Origin: Pyropia haitanensis
Lineage: Eukaryota; Rhodophyta; Bangiophyceae; Bangiales; Bangiaceae
Length of the DNA: 64,000 nt
Assembly: GCA_008729055.1 (NCBI GenBank)
Contig: SDUX01000007.1
Coordinates: forward strand, 4,323,409 to 4,387,408
Direction of reading: 5' to 3'
Shown here: positions 58,172 to 64,000 of the stretch, in pieces
Layout: the number at the start of each line of letters is the position of its first letter
How positions within the stretch are numbered: position 1 is the stretch's first letter
The notes under the pieces: generated by a model
The model's database searches: none
Told to the model about the DNA's origin: nothing
What the model saw: only the letters and a program-made list of their open reading frames with translations
Position numbers and translations under genes: made by a program

Positions 58172-58684
58172 TCACAACCACTCTGGCGCCGTCGTCGGCA
58201 CGCTGACCAGGTCCGTATCAAACAGCTCGATAAACTGCTCGTTCATCAGCCGCACCTTGGCGCCCGCGTACCGGCGGTACTCCTCAAACACGCTCGTCAG
58301 CGCCCAGCGTTGGAGCTTGCGCAGGCACCCCACCACCGTCCCCGTCCGGTGGCGCCCCAGGTTGCACATGATGAGCAGCGGCGCGCGCGTCGGCGTCAGC
58401 AGCACCTCGAGGGCGGTGAGGACCACGTCCTCGGACGTGGGCTTCCATGGCGCCGTCGGCGCCTCGTCGCCGAGCGGCACCAGCTCGATGGACTGGTCGT
58501 CGACAAAGGCGAGGAAGGCGGGCGATGGCTCCTCGGGCGCGAGGTAGATGATGGTCGCCAGCTGCAGCTTCTCGATGAAGGGGAAGTTGAGCTCGTTGGG
58601 CATCCCCGACCGGTACACGTTCTCCTCCACGATGCCAAAGTTGATGGGGGGGATGAGGCTGCCGCCGACGACTACATGCTCCAT
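58172..58684 (-). CDS. OCA1/SIW14-like atypical dual-specificity phosphatase
   Basis: Small cytoplasmic phosphatase of the plant/fungal PFA-DSP group; relatives hydrolyse inositol pyrophosphates or phosphotyrosine. The start is the ATG at 58682-58684; the frame stays open upstream but is low-complexity. 170 residues, close to the domain size. Visible motifs: LIPPINFGIVEENVYRSGMP (family N-terminus), NFPFIEKLQLATIIYLAPEE, and the active-site loop LIMCNLGRHRTGTVVGC with the Cx5R signature (Cys codon at 58364-58366). SVFEEYRRYAGAK, EQFIELFD and the end VPTTAPEWL follow. The ending and the GRHRTGTV loop favour OCA1 over SIW14. It is the only gene in the unique part that reads through without a frame change. 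Confidence 0.9.
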   Translation of the reverse strand: MEHVVVGGSLIPPINFGIVEENVYRSGMPNELNFPFIEKLQLATIIYLAPEEPSPAFLAFVDDQSIELVPLGDEAPTAPWKPTSEDVVLTALEVLLTPTRAPLLIMCNLGRHRTGTVVGCLRKLQRWALTSVFEEYRRYAGAKVRLMNEQFIELFDTDLVSVPTTAPEWL

Positions 58685-59537
58685 GGTTGTGGGGGGGGGG
58701 GAAAGAGGAGGGCAGGAAAGGTTGGGGGGGGGGACAACCCACGCCGCCGCGACAGCGGCGGCCGTCGTGGGGACCACCCCGTCCACGCCCTCGGCGCACG
58801 CGCGCGCCCGAGGCGTCGGCCCCCACGTGTCCATACGGCTGGCCAGGATCGACCGAGGACTGGCCCCCTCCCAATGCACCACAACTTTGTCCCATACCCA
58901 CGCACAAGTACACACCGGATTGAGCTGGCACCCGTTTGTCAAGCGCATGCCACCGACCGACACCGCCACCTCACCGCGGCCGCCCGCCCCGCGCCGCGGT
59001 CCACTGTTGCCGCGTCCCCGGTGGGCGCTCAACGCAGCCCGTCCCACCAGCGCACCCCGCCCCCCCCCCCCCCCCCCCCACCCCACCTACCCCCACCCTC
59101 ACCGTATCGCGGTGGGCGTGCCAGTGGCGGCGTGCCGCCCTCCTCCCCGCCCCGTGCCGGCGGGTGCGCGCGGCGGCCCACGGGCGGCGCGGCGTGTCTG
59201 CCTACCCCCCCCCCCCCACCCCCCCCGCACGCCCACCCCTCACTCACCTCGCGCCGAGGCGGCCGGCCCCCTCTCGACCGCCCGCGTCGCGGCGGCGGCG
59301 ACGCTGGCGCCCCCCCGCGGCGGGCGCCGCCAGCAGGCCGCCCCCCCCCCCCCCCCCCCCCCCGCCGTTGGTGCGTCCGCGCCCCCGGCGGCCGCCGCTG
59401 CCAGCTCCCCCCCCCGCACGCGGCGGTCGCGCCGCCGCCGGCGGCGGGGCGCCCCCCCCCGCCGCGGCGGGGACGGCCGCCCGCCCGGCGGTGGCGGCCG
59501 TCGTCGGTGGGCGCGGGCGGTTCCCCCCCCCCCCCCT
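58685..59537. other. C/G-run-rich intergenic stretch
   Basis: Upstream flank of the phosphatase gene followed by sequence dominated by C runs (59061-59080, 59200-59222, 59340-59363, 59523-59536). Frames are open on both strands with only Pro, Arg, Gly and Ala. No gene, RNA or promoter is recognised. It ends at a C15 run that borders the inverted-repeat element. Confidence 0.45.
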
Positions 59538-59610
59538 GCGCAGTGCTCCTTATTCCGGGATCCACTTCAAGCGGCTTCAAGGCTTGAAGCGCTTGAAGAA
59601 ACCTTGAATT
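59538..59610 (+). repeat. Left terminal inverted repeat, 73 bp
   Basis: Identical to the reverse complement of 60832-60904. It contains TTCAAGCGGCTTCAAGGC, which is itself partly self-complementary with the following CTTGAAGCGCTTGAAG. Confidence 0.93.
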
Positions 59611-60831
59611 CTCTTGAAGCGCTCGCGCTTCAAGGTCCGCCGACCCGCCTAAACGGCTGCGAATCAGACCTTGAATCGAGCGTTTAGAGCACTTAATCGA
59701 GTAACAACTACCGCACAGTACATGGTTAAGAGGGTGTGCCGATGCCTAAGCGAAGCAGCCCAGTCCTTTGCAAGTCGAGTGAAGTCTCCCGGTCAGTCCA
59801 CCGGCAGCGCCCGGCCGCGCACGAAAAGTCTCTCAAGCAACGGGCAGCAGCCCGGGCCGAGGTCCGGTCCTGTTAAAGGAAACGGCCACACCCGAAGTAT
59901 CCTCTTCAACGGGCCTACCACGCCGGCGCACCTCTCCGCCGTCCTGCCCCCTTCCCCCCTCACCAGTCGTGAGTGGGGCACCCTACCCACCCGGCGCAGA
60001 CGTCGTGCACTGGGGCCGACGGCGGCGGCGGCTGCCGCACCTCCGCCGGTCGCCCTGCCGCCTTTTCTCCACACCGGCGGTGGTGTGGCACCCAATCCAC
60101 CCCGGAGAAGCAGTGCGTGGAACACACGAGGCATGCAGAGCCTGGACACCAAGTGCGGCTGTTGCTGCTGCAGGCCTACTGCCGTTCCTGTTCATTGCCG
60201 CCAGTCTGGACTTTGCTCTCAGCTTTATGTGGATGCGCTCTCGTACGCCGGGACCAGTCAACTGTGGGAACAGTTGGAGAGGGTACATGGTCGAGACAGC
60301 GCGTCGCGCACTCGGAAAATGTTCTCATGGCGGGACGGAGCCACTTGCCATCACAGCCGCTGTGCTCCGCCAGGTCTGGCGGTTTGTATTGTGTAAGCTA
60401 AATTTGCGAATAACTGTGCAAAGACGCACCGGCACCGTCCCAGAGGCGTCTTGGACCCAACGGGAAAAGTCCATGCATCGTTACAACTGGCGTCTTTCAA
60501 GCCCTGCGGGAGGGACTTTGACGTCAGATGGACCTCTTTCGGGAGCCGTACTTCCCTTAACGAGGCCATTCAAGCGCACTTCAAGGTCCGGGCCTGTCGC
60601 GAATCGCTAATGGGCGACCTTGAAAAACGCTTGAATTTCCTTGAAAAAACGTACCCCTGCGCGATTTTCGCACATTTTCTACACACCACCGTGTAGCTCT
60701 TCCTGTTGCGGTGCGTACCATGTGTCGTACGACCGCGAAAACGATGCAGGGGCAAAAGCATCAAGCATATTCAAGCTGTGTACTAAGCGATCGGCGTTTC
60801 CAGCGCCTGAGGGGGGGGTCACGGGGGCTAC

Positions 60832-60904
60832 AATTCAAGGTTTCTTCAAGCGCTTCAAGCCTTGAAGCCGCTTGAAGTGGATCCCGGAATAAGGAGCACT
60901 GCGC
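60832..60904 (-). repeat. Right terminal inverted repeat, 73 bp
   Basis: Reverse complement of 59538-59610 without mismatch. Beyond it the sequence is TGCCCCCCCACC, again a C-rich flank. Confidence 0.93.
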
Positions 60905-61406
60905 TGCCCCCCCACCGCCGTGACGGCGGCGCCGCGGGGGGGCGCCCACCCGCCGCCGGCGCGCCGCCCCGCGGCGGCCGGCCGTTTCGGCTGCCGCGGC
61001 GGGCGGCAGGCGGTGGGCCGCCCCGCTGCCGCGGCGCCGCGGCTCCCCTCACCACCGCCGGCGCGGGTGGCCACCCCGCCCACCCCCGCTGCGCACACCC
61101 CTCTCTCCCCAGCCGCCTGCCCACCCACCCACCCACCCACCCCCCCACCCACCCACCCCCCCACCCACCCACCCACCCACCCCCCCCACCCACCCACCCA
61201 CCCACCCCCCCACCCACCCACCCACCCACCCCCCCCACCCACCCACCCACCCACCCACCGCCCCCTCACCTACGCACCTTGCGCCCCCCCCACCCACCGC
61301 CCCACTGACCCGCCCGGCCGCTCGCCCGCTCCGCCACCCGCCCCTGCCGCTGCTCCCTCCGCGGCGTCGGCGGCCGCCACCCGCGCCGCGCCTCGTGCGG
61401 CGTCGC

Positions 61407-61455
<49 letters not shown>

Positions 61456-61880
61456 CCGCTGTCGGCCGCCCGCCCGCCGCGGCCGCCCGTGGGCCCCGCC
61501 ACCGCCGCCGCCACCGCCGCCGCCGCCACCGCCGCCGCCGCCCGCCGCCACCACCCCGCTGCCGTGCCCGGCGGCCGCCCGCCGCGGCTCCCCGGCGGCG
61601 CCCCCCCCCCCCCCCTCCCCCCCCACCGCCGCGGCGGCTCGTGCGCCGCGGCGGCGCCGCGGCCGGCGCGGCCGCGTCGCCGCTGCTGCCGCGCCGCGCC
61701 GCGCGGCGCGGCGGCGGCGCCGACGGCCGGCGGCAGCCGCCCTTCCCCTCCCACGAGGACCGCCCTCCCCCCCCCCCCCCCCCCCCCCGCCCCCACTGCG
61801 CGTCACCCCCCCTCTGCCGGCGCCACCTCCGCCGCGACCCCCCCCCCCCCCCTCCCCCCTCCGCCGCCCCCGTCCCGGTG
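60905..61880. other. C-rich flank with CCCA minisatellite and CCG tract
   Basis: Positions 61110-61260 are a minisatellite of CCCA and CCCCCCCA words (G-rich on the minus strand, able to form G-quadruplexes). Positions about 61406-61455 are a CCG trinucleotide tract. The rest is GC-rich low complexity. Minus-strand frames encoding GGWVGG repeats only reflect the minisatellite. The end of this stretch is the likely 5' flank of the gene starting at 61881. Confidence 0.6.
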
Positions 61881-64000
61881 ATGCGGGCGGCCATGGCGGC
61901 GTCCGACGGGCAGCACCCCCCCCTGCCGCCGGGCCTGTCCGACACGCAGGCCGCCTCCCTCACCACCTCCCGCCGGCTCGCCGCGCTGCGGCGGCTCGGC
62001 GCGGCCGTGACGCCCGCGCAGGCGGCGGAGATGGTCGGCCTCCGCGCGACGCTCGACGCCCTCGCCGACGCGATGCTGGAAGAGGCGGGGGGGGGGGGGG
62101 GGAGCCGCGGCGGGGCACCCCGGCCGCCGCTGCCGCCACCGCTGCCGCTGTCGACGGTGCCGCTGCCGGCGGGGCGGCGTGCGGGGTGGGCGGCGGCAGC
62201 GGCGGCGGCAGCGGCGGCAGCGGCGTGTCGACGGCGTCGGACAGCTTCCACTCCACGTCGTCGGCGCCCAACCCGGGCGGGTCGTCCCCGTTGGTGCCGC
62301 CGCCCGCGCCGGCCATGCCCGACGCCGCCGCCGCCGCCGCGGCGGCGCCGTTCCCCCCGGCGCCGCCCTCCCCGCCGGCGGCGTCGGTCCCCCCGCCGGC
62401 GGCGGACGTGCCCCTCCCGCCGCCCGAGTACGTGGTCGGGGTGGACGCCCGGTCGGGCGGGTCCACGTCGCCGTCGTCATCGCGCACCTCCTCGTCCTCG
62501 TCGCTGCCGTCCATGATCAAACTCACGGGCGGCTTCCCGCCGCCGCCGCCGCGGCCCGGCCGCGTGCCGGTGGTCGTTCCGTCCCCGCCGCCGCCGCCGG
62601 TGCCGGCGTTTCCCACCATGGACGACGTGGCCGCCGAGGTGGGCAAGGCCGCCGCGGGGGGCGGCCACCCCACGCCGGCCGCCACCGTGGCCGCCACCCC
62701 CACCGCGGGCGACGACGGCCGTGGCGGTGGCGACCGCAACGGTGGCGACCGCAACGGTGGCGGCGGCGGCGGCAGCAGCGGCAACAGCAGCAACGTTGGT
62801 GGTGGCGGTGGCGGCGGCGTGGGGAGCCCGTCGACGCCCGCTGCGCTCCCACCCTCCTCCCAGTCGCCGCCGACGGGAGCGGCCGCCGCGGCGGTGGCGG
62901 CGATGCCGCCCACGCCCACGACGGGCGTTGAGCCGCCCGGCGCGCGCGCGCGGGTGGCGGTCGCGGACGCGACGGCGACGCTGCGCAAGTGGGGCGTCAC
63001 CGCCCTCCGCCGCGGGGGAGGGGACGGCGCCGCGGGGCGCGGGGCACCCCCCACGTCTGGGCCATCCCCGTCGCCGCCGCCGCCGCCGTCGGTGTCGTCT
63101 GTCACGGGGGGCCCCGCCGAGCGGGTTGACAAGGCCGCGGCGAGTGCCGACGCGCCCACGACCGACGCCGACACGCCGGCGGCGGTGGGCGATGGCGCCA
63201 CGGCTGCCAGCACCCCCGCCACGGCCGCGGCCGGCGCCCCACCCGCCGACGGGATGCCGGCCAGCGACGGTGGCGCCGTCGGCGACGGCCCCCCGGCGGC
63301 CGCGGCGGGCGCCACGTCGGCCGCCGACAGTGCGACGAGCCTCATCGACGCGGCCGACGCGGCGGCCGAGACGGTCGCGGCGGCGGTGGTGCCGTCGCCC
63401 CCCCCCCCCCGCCTGCTCGCCGCGGGCGTCCCCGCGGCGGACGCGGAGCCAGAGCTGCGGGACCCGGTGCGCGCCGCGTCGGCCCGGTCACCGTCGGCGG
63501 CGCCGATCGCGCCCACCCCGCACAGCCCGTCGTCGCTCGGCGGCGGGGAGGGCCGCCCCTTTGGTGGCGGCCGCGCCGACAGCGGCGGGCGTGGCGGCAA
63601 GGCGCGGCCCATGGCCAAGGCCGCCCTCTCCCGCGTCCGCCGCACGTCGGCGGTCGCGGCGGGCGCGACGCGCCAAAAGGTGGGCGTCGCGATCGCGGGG
63701 CTCCGCCGGCGGCGGCGGGGGGGGGCGGGCTCTGGGTCGGGGGGGGGCTCCGCCACGGGGGGGGGGAGGGCGACACGCTCAGCGGCGCCCGCCGCAGCGG
63801 CGGCGGCAGCGGCGGCTGGGCGGCGGACGTGCCGCCGCCGGCCGTTGGCTCCCGGCCCGCCGCCACCATCGACGCGGGGGAGCTGCCCCCCGTCGTGGCC
63901 AATGGCCTCGACGACGGGTCGGACGGGAAGCCCGCGGAGGGGGCGGGTGCCTCTGCCGATGGCGTGGCGGTGCCGCCGCCGTCGCCGCGGCCAGCGCTGT
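61881..64000 (+). CDS. Unrecognised Pro/Ala/Ser-rich protein, 5' part (runs off the window)
   Basis: ATG codons at 61881 and 61893 (GCGGCCATGG, better context) are in frame. The N-terminus is helical: GLSDTQAASLTTSRRLAALR, LGAAVTPAQAAEMVGLRATL, DALADAMLEEA. After G16 (62087-62102) the frame changes and stays open to the end of the window. It contains STASDSFHSTSSAPNPGGSS, LPPPEYVVGVDARSGGS, a Ser-rich run, PTMDDVAAEVGKAAAGG, ATATLRKWGVTALRRGG, AADSATSLIDAADAAAETVA and a basic stretch KARPMAKAALSRVRRTSA. After G10 (63757-63766) the reading GDTLSGARRSGGGSGGWAAD in another frame looks more natural. No domain is recognised. The opposite-strand open frame (61960-63756) is judged a shadow because it is almost only Pro/Arg/Ala without helical segments. 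Confidence 0.55.

Larger units (their letters stand above)
59538..60904. mobile_element. DNA element with perfect 73-bp terminal inverted repeats
   Basis: The left 73 bp (59538-59610, GCGCAGTGCTCCTTATTCCG...) are the exact reverse complement of the right 73 bp (60832-60904). The whole unit is 1,367 bp. The ends contain clustered CTTGAAG/CTTCAAG words, and further copies lie just inside (59612-59632, 60565-60650), like subterminal binding sites for a transposase. The interior is less GC-rich than the flanks and has no convincing transposase; the longest frame (59671-60396) matches nothing I know. It sits between C runs, so the target duplication cannot be defined. A CAGTG start is compatible with hAT-like ends, but the superfamily is unassigned. 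Confidence 0.85.

Noticed and set aside
57725..59587. 620-codon plus-strand open frame
   Set aside because: It runs antisense through the well-supported OCA1-like phosphatase and through C runs. Only its first 95 codons look even mildly protein-like.
61960..63756. 598-codon minus-strand open frame
   Set aside because: The opposite strand gives helical segments and varied composition (GLSDTQAASLTTSRRLAALR, PTMDDVAAEVGKA). The minus reading lacks any structured segment and is a GC-composition shadow.
32760..64000. Bacterial contamination because of the very high GC
   Set aside because: The kinase has GT-AG introns in correct phase, and BMT2, the OCA1-like phosphatase and Fanzor are eukaryotic families. 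There are no operons or Shine-Dalgarno-type starts.

Overview
The window is eukaryotic nuclear DNA, most likely from a red alga (Rhodophyta). The SSU rRNA reads AAAACGCTCGTAGTCGGA where most eukaryotes read AAAAAGCTCGTAGTTGGA; it carries a group I intron at site S516; the unique part is extremely GC-rich; and the proteins (BMT2, OCA1-like phosphatase, ABC1 kinase, Fanzor) are eukaryotic. The red-algal call is an inference from these signatures; genus is not resolved.

Layout. (1) 1-1932: 3' end of the LSU (28S) rRNA gene with the tail of one group I intron (site L2449) and a complete second one (about site L2584) that holds four internal 152-bp repeats. (2) 1933-30765: a 28.8-kb rDNA intergenic spacer built almost entirely of nested tandem repeats (155, 373/351, 92, 236, 267, 152 and 179 bp), many made of degenerate CCCTAA-like words. 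A single N at 25371 separates two near-identical 1.8-kb blocks and looks like an unmerged contig overlap. (3) 30766-32759: 5' part of the SSU (18S) gene with an S516 group I intron and a greatly expanded V4 region; the gene stops abruptly at about 32759. (4) 32760-64000: very GC-rich chromosomal sequence with protein genes.

Genes in the unique part: a Fanzor (eukaryotic TnpB-like RuvC nuclease) in two halves, 34919-36920 and 38829-40831, split by a 1.9-kb element with CGTCACTAT inverted ends; an ABC1/UbiB-type kinase with two GT-AG introns (41263-44135, +); a roughly 2,300-residue alpha-solenoid protein with a Met/Gly/Gln repeat tail (45379-52953, -); BMT2, the 25S rRNA adenine methyltransferase (55502-56872, -); an OCA1-like atypical phosphatase (58172-58684, -); a 1,367-bp DNA element with perfect 73-bp terminal inverted repeats (59538-60904); and the 5' part of an unrecognised Pro/Ser/Ala-rich protein gene running off the right edge.

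In nearly every gene the reading frame switches at a run of 10-18 C or G. This is either sequencing or assembly error in homopolymers or real length instability, and it means no gene here reads cleanly end to end except the OCA1-like one. The genes do not form a pathway. The most notable locus is the interrupted Fanzor, whose three RuvC acidic residues and zinc-ribbon cysteines all appear intact.
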